Below, piece after piece: positions 17,175-27,200 of a stretch of DNA of 64,000 bases (its first letter is position 1; each line of letters opens with the position of its first letter). The position numbers and the translations under genes are program-made. Source of the DNA: Paraburkholderia sp. BL21I4N1 (GTDB lineage Bacteria; Pseudomonadota; Gammaproteobacteria; Burkholderiales; Burkholderiaceae). Where the stretch lies: contig NZ_PVEN01000014.1 in NCBI RefSeq assembly GCF_002973525.1, positions 1-64,000 on the forward strand, read 5' to 3'. The notes beneath the pieces are model-generated. The model was not told the DNA's origin. It did no database searches and saw only the letters and a list, made by a program, of their open reading frames with translations.

Positions 17175-19421
17175 ATGACGAGGGGAGCGAACGTGGAGGC
17201 GGGATATTCACAAGACACGCGAGCGGGCGCGCGGGGCGACGACGCGCCGGCCACGCAGCGACCCGTGGCGAATCTGTCGCGCGCCAAGGATTGGCATGCG
17301 GCCGGGCGCTTCGACGAAGCGGCACGCGAGTACGCAACGCTTCTAACCAACGACCCCGACAACCCGGAACTGCTGCATCTCTACGGCGTGCTGCACTATC
17401 AGCGCGGCGCGGTGGGCGACGCCGAGTCGTTGCTGCGCCAGTCGATTGCGTTGGTGCCCACGGCGCGCGCGCTGTCCGACCTCGGCGCGGTGCTGGCCGA
17501 ATCCGGGCGGGCCGACGCCGGCCTCGCGCAGTTCGATGCCGCGTTACGGCTCGATCCGCTCGACATCCCGACGCTGGTGCGCAAGGGCAATACGCTGACG
17601 GCGCAGCGTCGCCATGCGGCGGCGCTCGATGCGTTCGACCGCGCGCTGGCGATCTCGCCGCTCGTGCTCGACGCGTTGTGTAATCGCGGCGGCGCGTTGC
17701 GCGCGTTGGGACGGCGCGAGGAAGCGGTCGATACGTACGATCGCGCGCTGGTCGTCGATCCGGCTTCGTTCGAATCGTGGTTCAACCGTGGTCTGGTGCT
17801 GCGCGAATTGCAGCGTACCGCCGAGGCGCTGCAATGCTTCGAGCGCGCGCTTGCGATCCAGCCCGGCCATGCGGCAATGCTGTCGATGCGCGGCCAGTGC
17901 CTGGTCGACCTCGGCCGCCTGAGCGAAGCGCTCGCGGCCTTTAACGAAGCCATCGCGGCCGAGCCCGGCATGATCGAGGCGCTCTATAACAGCGCGGTCG
18001 CGCTCGACCGTCTTGGGCGATCCGAGGAAGCGATTGGCCGCTGCGCGCGGGTCTTGGCGTTGGACCCGCAACATGCGCGCGCGTTGACCTGCCGCGCCAA
18101 CGCGATGCTGCAATTGAAGCGCTACGACGCGGCGTTGTCGAACTACGACCTCGCGCTGGCAATCGAGCCCGACGCGGCCGACATTCACTGCAACCGCGGT
18201 ACGGCATTGCGCTATCTGAAGCGCTACGCCGACGCGCTCGCGAGTTACGACGCAGCGCTCGCGCGCGACGATCGTTTCGGCGAGGCATGGACCAATCGCA
18301 GCAATGTGCTGCAGGACCTGCATCGTTACGACGAAGCGATGAGCGCGCTCGACACGGCGATGCTTATCCGGCCGGATCACGCCACCAATTTTTTCAATCG
18401 CGGCAATCTCCACTACGACACTGGACGTCACGATGCGGCGCAAGCCGCTTACGACCGCGCGATCGAACTGAAAGCCGATTACGTCGACGCTCATTTCGCG
18501 AGGGCGTCGCTGTATCTCGCGCAAGGCGACTTCGAGCGAGGCTGGGCCGGCTACGAATGGCGTCTGCGGGACGCCGAACTGGCGCGGCACTACCGCCCGT
18601 TCACGCAACCGTTGTGGCGCGGCGACGAGCCGCTCGACGGCAAGACGATCCTGATTCACGCCGAACAAGGCTTCGGCGATACGTTGCAGTTCTGCCGCTA
18701 CGCGCCGCGGTTGGCGGCGCTGGGCGCGCGCGTGGTGCTCGAAGTACAGCCGGCCTTGCGCAAGCTGATGACGACGCTGCCAGGCCCCGCGCAGGTGCTC
18801 GTGCGAGGCGAGCCGCTGCCGGCCTTCGACTATCAGTGTCCGCTGCTGAGCCTGCCGTTTGCGCTGCGCACGGAACTCGCGAGCATCCCGCGTCACACGC
18901 CGTATCTGCGCGCGGACCCGGAGCGCGCGCGGCAATTCGCCGAACGGCTCGGCAACGGGCGTCGTCCGCGTATCGGGCTGGCGTGGTCCGGTAATCCGGC
19001 GCATCGCAACGATCACAACCGGTCGATCGATTTCGCGCAACTCGCGCCGCTGTTCGCGCTGGACGTCGAGTGGATCAGCCTGCAGAAGACCGTGCGCGAG
19101 CAGGACGAAGCCTTGCTCGACGACTCGCCTCTCATCCGTCTCGACGACGAACTCGACGATTTCGCGGACACCGCGGCGCTGATCGTGTCGCTCGATCTGG
19201 TGATCTCCGTCGATTCGGCGGTCGCGCATCTGGCCGGTGCGCTCGGCCAGCCGGTCTGGGTGTTGTTGTCGGACCCGGCCGAATGGCGCTGGCTGCGCGA
19301 GCGTGCGGACAGCCCGTGGTATCCCGACGCGCGGTTGTTCCGGCAAGGCACGCCGGGGCAGTGGGGCAGCGTGATCGAAGCGGTCAGGGCGGCTATCGGC
19401 CAGTCGGACGCGGAAGACTGA
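17175..19421 (+). CDS. TPR-glycosyltransferase (first of three)
   Basis: A 748-residue soluble protein with no signal peptide. Residues about 35-460 are a run of 34-residue TPR units (for example GRREEAVDTYDRALVVDPAS). Residues about 490-740 form a glycosyltransferase domain of the heptosyltransferase/GT41-like fold: HAEQGFGDTLQFCRY at about 493, GLAWSGNPAHRNDHNRS at about 600 and SVDSAVAHLAGALGQPVW at about 677. Proteins of this build in Burkholderiales sit beside giant exoproteins. The gene is first of three tandem paralogues that lead into the TpsA gene, so cytoplasmic glycosylation of that exoprotein is a reasonable inference. The sugar donor is unknown. Confidence 0.85.
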   Translation: MTRGANVEAGYSQDTRAGARGDDAPATQRPVANLSRAKDWHAAGRFDEAAREYATLLTNDPDNPELLHLYGVLHYQRGAVGDAESLLRQSIALVPTARALSDLGAVLAESGRADAGLAQFDAALRLDPLDIPTLVRKGNTLTAQRRHAAALDAFDRALAISPLVLDALCNRGGALRALGRREEAVDTYDRALVVDPASFESWFNRGLVLRELQRTAEALQCFERALAIQPGHAAMLSMRGQCLVDLGRLSEALAAFNEAIAAEPGMIEALYNSAVALDRLGRSEEAIGRCARVLALDPQHARALTCRANAMLQLKRYDAALSNYDLALAIEPDAADIHCNRGTALRYLKRYADALASYDAALARDDRFGEAWTNRSNVLQDLHRYDEAMSALDTAMLIRPDHATNFFNRGNLHYDTGRHDAAQAAYDRAIELKADYVDAHFARASLYLAQGDFERGWAGYEWRLRDAELARHYRPFTQPLWRGDEPLDGKTILIHAEQGFGDTLQFCRYAPRLAALGARVVLEVQPALRKLMTTLPGPAQVLVRGEPLPAFDYQCPLLSLPFALRTELASIPRHTPYLRADPERARQFAERLGNGRRPRIGLAWSGNPAHRNDHNRSIDFAQLAPLFALDVEWISLQKTVREQDEALLDDSPLIRLDDELDDFADTAALIVSLDLVISVDSAVAHLAGALGQPVWVLLSDPAEWRWLRERADSPWYPDARLFRQGTPGQWGSVIEAVRAAIGQSDAED

Positions 19422-19472
19422 ACTCGACTGAAAAAAACGCCGGGCGCGAGCGCGGCAACAGGGGCTGAAACG

Positions 19473-21737
19473 ATGACATCGAATGGGGAAGGGACGACGC
19501 TCGCGATCCAGACCGATTCCGCGCGGGCGCGAGACGAGCTCCCGAAGCCCGACGCCGCGCAGCTCGACCGTCTGTTGCAACGGGCGCGCAAGGCGCACAC
19601 CGAGGGCGGCCTCGACAAAGCGGAGGCCGCGTACGCCGAACTACTGATGCTCGACCCCGCGCATGCGGAAGCGCTGCATCTGCTCGGTGCGGTGCGATTC
19701 CAGCAGGGACGGTTGGAGGAAGCCGATGCGTTGATGAGCCGCTCGATCGAGCGGCGACCGGTCGCGCTCGCGCTTGCCAATCACTCGGCCGTGCTGCTGG
19801 GTCTCGGGCGGACAGAAGACGCGCTGTCGCGGCTCGACGAAGCGCTGGCGCTGAATCCCGGTCATCAACGCGCGCTGTTTCAACGCGCCGGGTTGCTTGC
19901 GCAACTGGGCCGTCACGACGATGCGCTCGCCGCGTACGACCGCCTGCTCGACATCAATCCGGGTTCCGCCGAGGTGCTGCTCAAGCGCAGCGAATCACTG
20001 CGCGTGTTGGGGCGGTCCGACGACGCGCTGGTCTGCTGCGACCGCGCGTTGTCGATAGCCGGGCGTTCCTTCGACGTGCTGCGCGAACGTGGACGCGTGT
20101 TGCGTGAGCTAGGCCGTTTCCAGCACGCGACGGATAACTACGGTCTGGCGTTGTCGCTCGTGCCGGGCAGTGCGGAAGTGCTGTTCCTGAGAGGCGTCGC
20201 GTTTCTGGATCTGCACGAACCCGGCAACGCGCTCGCCGATTTCAACGCGGCGATCGCGGCGAGCCCGAGTTTCGTGGATGCGATCTACAACAGTTCGGTC
20301 GCGCTGGAACAGCTTGGGCGGCATCAGGAAACCCTCGCGCGTTGCGACCGCGTGCTCGCCATCGAGCCGAATCATGCGAAGGCCCACGCGAACCGGGGCA
20401 ATGCGGCGTGTCATCTGGGCCGCGACGGCGAGGGCGCGCAGAGCTATGCGCGCGCTCTCGACGTCGAACCCGACAGCCTCGGCGTGCTGTGCAATTACGC
20501 CAGCGCGCTGATCGGCGTCAAGCGTTACGAGGACGCGCGGCAAGCCTGCGACCGCGCGCTTGCGCTCGAACCGGACTACGTGCCCGCGTGGTTCACGCGT
20601 GGGCGTGTGTCGCTGGAAACGCACCGTTATGAGGACGCGCTCGGCGACTTCGCGCAGGTGCTGCAAGCGACGCCGCGCGATAAGCTCGCGCATTTCCACA
20701 CTGGCAATGCGCTGCGTTCCTTGCGCCGTCATGAGGAAGCGAAAGCGGCCTACGCGCAGGCTATCGAGATCGATCCGGACTACGTGCTCGCGCACTGCAT
20801 GCGCGCGTTTTTGTGTCTGTCGATCGGTGATTTCGAAGCCGGGTGGAGCGAATACGAATGGCGTTGGCGCGACGCGCAACTCGACGGCAGCCGCCGCGAG
20901 TTCGTGCAGCCGAGATGGACCCACGGCATGCCGCTCGCGGGCCGCACGATCCTGTTGTATGCGGAGCAGGGTCTCGGCGACACGCTGCAATTCTGCCGTT
21001 ATGTGCGGCTAGTGAAGGCGCTCGGTGCGACGGTCGTGCTCGAAGTGCAGCGTGAGTTGGCCGGGCTGCTTGAGACGCTCGATGGCGTCGATGCTCTGGT
21101 CGTGCGCGGCGGCCCGTTGCCGCCGTTCGATCTGCATTGTCCGTTGCTGAGTCTGCCGCTTGAGTTCCGCACGGAGCAGGCGTCGATTCCCGCGGAAGTG
21201 CCTTATCTACGGGCCGATCCCGCGCACGTCGCGCGTTGGGCCGAGCGGCTGGGTGTGCCGCGACGGCCGCAACGGCCACGTATTGGCCTGGTGTGGTCGG
21301 GCAATCCGCTGCATCTGAACGACCGCAACCGGTCGATGCCGCTCGCCGACCTGCTGCCGTTGCTCGACGACGCGTTCGACTGGATCAGCCTGCAAAAGGT
21401 GGTGCGCGACGAAGATCAGGCCGCGCTCGCCGCGAGTGCGATCCGTCACGTGGGCGATCAGATCGAGGACTTTGCCGATACGGCCGCGCTGACCGCGCTG
21501 ATGGATTATGTGGTGAGTGTCGACACGTCGGTTGCGCATCTTGCGGGCGCGTTGGGGCGGCCGCTTGCGGTCTTGCTGCCGCATACGCCGGACTTCCGCT
21601 GGATGCTCGATCGCGACGACAACCCGTGGTATCCCGGCGCTCGACTATTCCGCCAGGCTGAGGCAGGGAAATGGCAGCCGGTCGTCGAAGCCGTGAAGGC
21701 GGCGTTTCCGGCGCTCGTGAATGGAGCGGGCCGGTGA
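19473..21737 (+). CDS. TPR-glycosyltransferase (second of three)
   Basis: A 754-residue paralogue of the preceding gene with the same order: TPR solenoid (about residues 30-460), then the glycosyltransferase domain with YAEQGLGDTLQFCRY at about 493, GLVWSGNPLHLNDRNRS at about 604 and SVDTSVAHLAGALGRPLA at about 681. It starts 51 bp after the first gene and overlaps the third by 4 bp, so all three are in one operon. Each copy keeps the donor-site-like GD..QF and D.S/T.VAHLAGA motifs, so none looks dead; they may add successive sugars or act on different targets. Confidence 0.85.
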   Translation: MTSNGEGTTLAIQTDSARARDELPKPDAAQLDRLLQRARKAHTEGGLDKAEAAYAELLMLDPAHAEALHLLGAVRFQQGRLEEADALMSRSIERRPVALALANHSAVLLGLGRTEDALSRLDEALALNPGHQRALFQRAGLLAQLGRHDDALAAYDRLLDINPGSAEVLLKRSESLRVLGRSDDALVCCDRALSIAGRSFDVLRERGRVLRELGRFQHATDNYGLALSLVPGSAEVLFLRGVAFLDLHEPGNALADFNAAIAASPSFVDAIYNSSVALEQLGRHQETLARCDRVLAIEPNHAKAHANRGNAACHLGRDGEGAQSYARALDVEPDSLGVLCNYASALIGVKRYEDARQACDRALALEPDYVPAWFTRGRVSLETHRYEDALGDFAQVLQATPRDKLAHFHTGNALRSLRRHEEAKAAYAQAIEIDPDYVLAHCMRAFLCLSIGDFEAGWSEYEWRWRDAQLDGSRREFVQPRWTHGMPLAGRTILLYAEQGLGDTLQFCRYVRLVKALGATVVLEVQRELAGLLETLDGVDALVVRGGPLPPFDLHCPLLSLPLEFRTEQASIPAEVPYLRADPAHVARWAERLGVPRRPQRPRIGLVWSGNPLHLNDRNRSMPLADLLPLLDDAFDWISLQKVVRDEDQAALAASAIRHVGDQIEDFADTAALTALMDYVVSVDTSVAHLAGALGRPLAVLLPHTPDFRWMLDRDDNPWYPGARLFRQAEAGKWQPVVEAVKAAFPALVNGAGR

Positions 21738-24097
21738 ACCGGCAGCACGCGCAAGACGCCGCCTCTCCGTTCGCGCCGGTGGCGAACGGAAGCGCGGTGC
21801 AGAAGGCTATCGCGGATTCGTTGCGCAATGCGCGCGCGCTGCTTGAGAAGAACGACCTCGGCCCGGCACAGCGTCTTTATGAAGGCGTGCTGACCCTGTC
21901 GCCCGACCACGTCGAGGCGTTGCATCTGCTGGGACTCGTCTGTCTGCGTCAGGGCGATGCGGCGCGCGCGGAACCGCTGATCGCGCGCTCGATGCGCGCG
22001 GGTTTGCGGCAAGCCTGGAACTTCACGAATCACGGGGCGGCGCTGGTCGGCGTGGGCCGTTATCGGGACGCGCTGGCCGTGCTCGACGAGGCGTTGAGAC
22101 TCGATCCCGCGCATCCGCCCGCTCACACGGCGCTCGGCGACGCGTTGCTGGGACTCGAACGCTACGACGAAGCGATCGCCGCCTACGACCGTTCGCTGCA
22201 ACGCGCGCCCGCGCAAGCCCAGGCGTGGAGCCGTCGCGGCGCCGCGTTACGCGCGCTGGGTCGTCCTGCCGATGCATTGATCAGCCTGGAGCGCGCGTTG
22301 AAGCTCGATGCCAACGACGCCGTCACGCATGTCGAGCGCGGTCACGCGCTGCGTGAAGTCGGCCGTCATGACGAAGCGTTGCGGCAGTATCGCCTCGCGA
22401 TGGTCGTCTGTGGACGCAGCCCCGCGTTGCTGCTGGCCACAGGCATCGCGTTGACGGAACTGGGGCGTGCCGCCGAGTCGCTGACAATCCTCGACGAAGG
22501 CCTGCAACTCGCGCCGGACGACACGGCGCTGCTATACGCAAGCTGCGTCGCGCTCGACATGCTGCATGCGCGCGCGGAACTGCTGCGGCGTTGCGACCGG
22601 CTCCTCGCCATCGATCGCGAGCAGTCGACCGCCTGGGTGGGACGCGGCAATGCGCTGCTCGGACTCGATCGACATCAGGAAGCAGCCGAGGCCTACAGCG
22701 AAGCGCTCAAACGCGCCCCCGACCATATCGACGCGCTGCGCAACCACGCAGCAGCACTGCGCGCACTCGGCCGCCATGACGAAGCGCTCGACGACTACGA
22801 TCGCGCGCTCGCGCTGACCGGCGCGCACGCCGAGTTGCTGTACAACCGCGCCGTCACGCTGCAACAACTCTCGCGCTACGACGAGGCGATGGACAGTCAC
22901 GCGAAAGCCGCCTGCGCCCCCGCCGATACCGCGCAACATCTCTATACGCGCGCGGTCGCGTTGCAGCAGATCGGCGAACACGAAGCCGCGCTGCGCGCTT
23001 ACGTGCAGGCCTGCGAACGCGATCCGCATCATGGCGCGGCGCGTCGCTCCGAGGCGTACTGCCGCTTGCTGATGGGCGACATGGAAAGCGGCTGGCCGCT
23101 GCACGAAGCGCGCTGGCACGCCACCGACGTGGCGCTGCACCGGCGTCACGCCGACCGTCCGCTGTGGCTCGGTGTCGAGCCGATTGCGGGCAAGACCGTG
23201 CTGCTGCACGCGGAGCAGGGCTACGGCGACACGCTGCAATTCTGCCGCTACGCGAGCCTCGTTCATGCGAAGGGCGCGACGGTGATCCTGCAAGCGCCGC
23301 GCGAACTGGCGACGCTGCTGGCGTCGTTGAGCAACGTGAGTGGCATCGTCAGTGAAGACGACGCGATCCCTCCGTTCGATTTTCAGGTTCCGTTGATGAG
23401 CCTGCCGCTCGCTTTCCGCACGACGCTCGACACGATTCCCGCGCCGCGCGCTTATCTGCACGCCGATGCGCGGCGGCGCGATGCATGGCGTCGCCGTGTC
23501 GATGCCATCGCCCCGCCGCACAAACTGAAAATCGGCCTCGCCTGGTCCGGCAATCCTCGCCACAACAACGACGAAAACCGCTCGCTGTCGTTGGTCGAAC
23601 TCGCGCCGTTGTTCGCGCTCGATGCGACTTTCGTGAGCCTGCAGCCGCACGTGCGCGAACGCGATCGCGCCGCGCTGGCGGCGAGCGACGTCGTGTGTTT
23701 CGACAATGCGCTTGCGGATTTCGCGGACACCGCGGCGCTGATCGATGCGCTCGATGGGGTGATTTCGGTGGATACGTCGGTGGCGCATCTGGCGGGTGCG
23801 GTCGGTCGGCCGGTGTGGATTCTGCTGCCGCGCGCACCCGACTGGCGCTGGTTGCTCGAACGCGACGACAGCCCGTGGTATCCGAACGCGCGGCTGTTCC
23901 GTCAGGAGCGGCCGGGCGACTGGCCGGCGGTGATCGAACGGGTGGGCAACGCGTTGCTCGAGATGATGCAGGTGGATGACGTGGCAATGCCATGGCAACG
24001 GCACGAAAGCGAACGGCATGAGCCGCGTGGGTCGCGTGAGCGACATGAGCCGCCCACAGCAGCAAAAGCTACGGACCATTTGAAGCGGCTCAAATGA
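21734..24097 (+). CDS. TPR-glycosyltransferase (third of three)
   Basis: The start is taken as GTG at 21734, overlapping the upstream TGA (GTGA) with GGAG before it; an in-frame ATG at 21671 would overlap the upstream gene by 67 bp. The 787-residue product has TPR units (about 30-450) and a glycosyltransferase domain: HAEQGYGDTLQFCRY at about 490, GLAWSGNPRHNNDENRS at about 600, SVDTSVAHLAGAVGRPVW at about 677. It has an extra hydrophilic tail of about 50 residues (ESERHEPRGSRERHEPP) absent from the other two. It is followed after 195 bp by the TpsA gene. Confidence 0.84.
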   Translation: MNRQHAQDAASPFAPVANGSAVQKAIADSLRNARALLEKNDLGPAQRLYEGVLTLSPDHVEALHLLGLVCLRQGDAARAEPLIARSMRAGLRQAWNFTNHGAALVGVGRYRDALAVLDEALRLDPAHPPAHTALGDALLGLERYDEAIAAYDRSLQRAPAQAQAWSRRGAALRALGRPADALISLERALKLDANDAVTHVERGHALREVGRHDEALRQYRLAMVVCGRSPALLLATGIALTELGRAAESLTILDEGLQLAPDDTALLYASCVALDMLHARAELLRRCDRLLAIDREQSTAWVGRGNALLGLDRHQEAAEAYSEALKRAPDHIDALRNHAAALRALGRHDEALDDYDRALALTGAHAELLYNRAVTLQQLSRYDEAMDSHAKAACAPADTAQHLYTRAVALQQIGEHEAALRAYVQACERDPHHGAARRSEAYCRLLMGDMESGWPLHEARWHATDVALHRRHADRPLWLGVEPIAGKTVLLHAEQGYGDTLQFCRYASLVHAKGATVILQAPRELATLLASLSNVSGIVSEDDAIPPFDFQVPLMSLPLAFRTTLDTIPAPRAYLHADARRRDAWRRRVDAIAPPHKLKIGLAWSGNPRHNNDENRSLSLVELAPLFALDATFVSLQPHVRERDRAALAASDVVCFDNALADFADTAALIDALDGVISVDTSVAHLAGAVGRPVWILLPRAPDWRWLLERDDSPWYPNARLFRQERPGDWPAVIERVGNALLEMMQVDDVAMPWQRHESERHEPRGSRERHEPPTAAKATDHLKRLK

Positions 24098-24292
24098 TGC
24101 GTAACAGCCGCAACATCGCTGCCATGCGCGACCCGTATTTTCGATGGATTCAGGCTGGTCGGCGCGGGGTCGGCGAACAGTCGAAGGATCGAAGAATCGG
24201 GAATTCGGGTAATCGACATTCGCGGCTTCACGTGGGCGCCAGAGTGGGCGCACGCGGCGGGGTCGTCAACTTCTAAGGTTTCGGGGTGGAGC

Positions 24293-27200
24293 ATGGCAGC
24301 ACGCGCGCGCGCAGTACGACAACAACACCAGTATCGTTCGCAGACTGTCCTTATCGCCGACGTGCGGCCGCTGCGCCGCGCCGTCGCGCTGATCCTGGCG
24401 GCGGGCTTCACGACTCAGGCGCATGCCGCGGGCATCGTCAATCTGGGACAGGCCACCGCGCGTAACGCGGCGAGCGGCGCGGGCGGCTACGGCGGCGCGG
24501 GCGTGCCGAATCTCGGCGTGTCGCCGCAGCAGGCGCTGCAGGCGAGTCAACCGTCGATTCGCAACCTCGGTCACGCGGCGCAGGCGATCGCGGCGCAGAT
24601 TGCCGCGCAAAGCGCGGCAGCGGCGGCCGCCGCGGCGACGGCGTCGAACGTGCCGAACGGGTTGGCGCCTGGCGGCTTGCAGGTGGCGCCGGGCGTCAGC
24701 TTCGTGAACAACGGCAAAGGCGCGCTGATCAGCCAGAACACGGATTCGACCAATCCGCTGCTGTGGATCAACGCGAACGGGCCTCAGCAAACCGTCGACA
24801 GCAGCGGCCACGTCAACGTGAACGTGACGCAGACCGGCCAGAACGCGATCCTGACCTGGCAGACGATGAACGTCGGCAAGCAGACCACGCTGAACTTCGA
24901 TCAGTCGGCCGGCACGCAGACGAACGGTGCGAACAATTGGGCGGTGTTCAACCGCATCGTCGATCCGAGCGGCGCGCCGAGTCAGATTCTCGGCAACATC
25001 AACGCGCAGGGTGCGGTGTATGTGATCAACCGCAACGGGATTCTGTTCGGCGCGGGGTCGCAGGTGAATGTGCATGCGTTGGTGGCGTCGTCACTCGACC
25101 TGCTGAACATGAACGACTACAACCAGACGCTTGTGAACCGCGTGCCCGTGGCGACCGGCACGCTGGCGCAGGACGCTGCGGGGATCGTCGCGAGCAATCA
25201 GCAGTTTCTGAGCTTGCCGGCCGGCACCACAGGCGGACTCGCGCCGCGCGAGGCGGGCAATTCGCAGACGGGCGGCGTGCCGGCGAGCGGTTCCGTGCCG
25301 AACGAAGTGTTGGGCCTGGGCAACCAGGTGCAGGTGACGTCGCCCAGCCAGGTGCCGGGATGGGGCGACGTGACGATCGCGCCGGGCGCGTCGATCACGA
25401 CCCACACCAACGGCACGGTGAGCGACGGCGGCCTCGTGATGATCGCCGCGCCCAACGTAAACAACGCCGGCAGCATCACGGCGAGCGGCGGTCAGGTCGT
25501 GCTGGCGGCGGGCGTCGGCGTGAGTCTCCTGCCGAACTCGGGCAACCCGCAGGTGCTGCTGCCCGAGTTGAGCGGACAGATCGTCACGACGGATTCGACC
25601 GGCAAGAAGATCGACATCACACCGGTCGGCACCCTGACGAATACCGGCATCGTGCAGGCCGCGCGCGGCAACATCAATCTGCTCGGCAGCAGCGTGCAGC
25701 AGAACGGTGTCGTGGGCGTGACCACCAGCGTCAACACGCCGGGCGCCATCACGATTTCGACCGTCGATGAATACCAGTCGAACAAGCCGACGGGCAGCGC
25801 GTACCTGGGCCTCGGCCAGGCGACCACCGGCGCTGGCGTCGCCAGCGGCGCGGGCCGCGCCGGCCTGCTCAGTTTCGGGCCGGATTCGGTGACGGCGGTG
25901 CTGCCGGACACGGACGGCCAGACGGCGACCTCGACGCCGGGCACGACGTTTACGGCCGGCAAGATCGGCATGACGGCGGGCTCGGTATGGTTCCAGGGCG
26001 GCTCGCTGATCGAGGCGCCGGGTTCGAGCGTCACGGTCAACGCGCTGACCCAGGCGGTGACCGGCTACGCGACGCCGGCCGGGCAAACCGCGGTGCCCGG
26101 CCGCATCTATCTGGACGACGGCGCGACGATCGACGTCTCGGGTCTCGCGAACGTCGAATTGCCGATGTCCAGCATCCTGCTCACGATCGGCCGGATCGGC
26201 CAGAACGAACTGGCCGATTCGCCGCTGCTGCGCGACGGTTTCCTGTTCGGCCAGACTGGCGTGGTGGTGGACAGCACGCTCACCGGCACGCGTAGCGACG
26301 GCCTGCAGTGGGTCGGCAGCCCGATCCTGAATCTGTCCGGCTACGCGAACGCGATGCCGCGCACGGTCGGCCAGTTGCTGACCAACGGCGGCACGATCAC
26401 GCTGTCGGGCAACGAGGTGATGACGGCGGCCGGCTCGTCGATGAACCTGAACGGCGGCTACGTGCATTACGACGGCGGCATGGTGAACACCACGCGTCTG
26501 GTGGATGCGAGCGGCGCGATCGTGCCGATCGGTCAGGCGAGTCCGTACGACACCTTCGTCGGCATTGCCGGGCAGTTCACCGAGAGCCACCCGCGCTGGG
26601 GCGTGACAAAGACCTGGTACAACCCGTTGCAGACGGGTGGGGCCTGGCAGCCCGCGTTTATCGTCGGCGGCAATGCGGGCACGCTCGACGTGTTCGCGTC
26701 GCAGTCGATGGTGCTCGACGGCGACATCAGCGCGCAGGCGTTCGGCGGCTCGAAGCAGACGCAGGGTAACGATCTGCCCAGCGGCGGCTCGTTCAATCTC
26801 GGCGTCGATCCGAAACTCCTGGGCGCCGGAGCGTTGATCGCGCTGACGCAGAACGGCAGGGATGGCGCGCCGACAGGCGAATTCAGCTTCGTGATCCTGC
26901 AGAACGCTGCGCCGAAGCTGAGCGATCTGGCGCCGGGGTTCTCGATCGATACGCCGTTGAATATGGCGGTCCTGAACGGGCTCGCGCCGACTGATCCGAA
27001 CAACGTGCTGGCGACGATCGTGGTCCCGGTCGATACGCTGAATGCCGGCGGTTTCGCGAACGTCGACATCACGAGCGACAAAAACAGCGGCAAGGGTCTG
27101 CTGGTCGCCGACGGCACGAAGCTGACCTTGCAGCCGGGCGGCTCATTCAAATTCAACGGCTCGGTGGCAGGCAGCGCAACGGTCGCGGGCCAGTTGATCG

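Noticed and set aside
24094..24276. A 60-codon frame between the third glycosyltransferase and TpsA
   Set aside because: It starts inside the end of the upstream gene, has no good ribosome site and no recognisable features; treated as non-coding.
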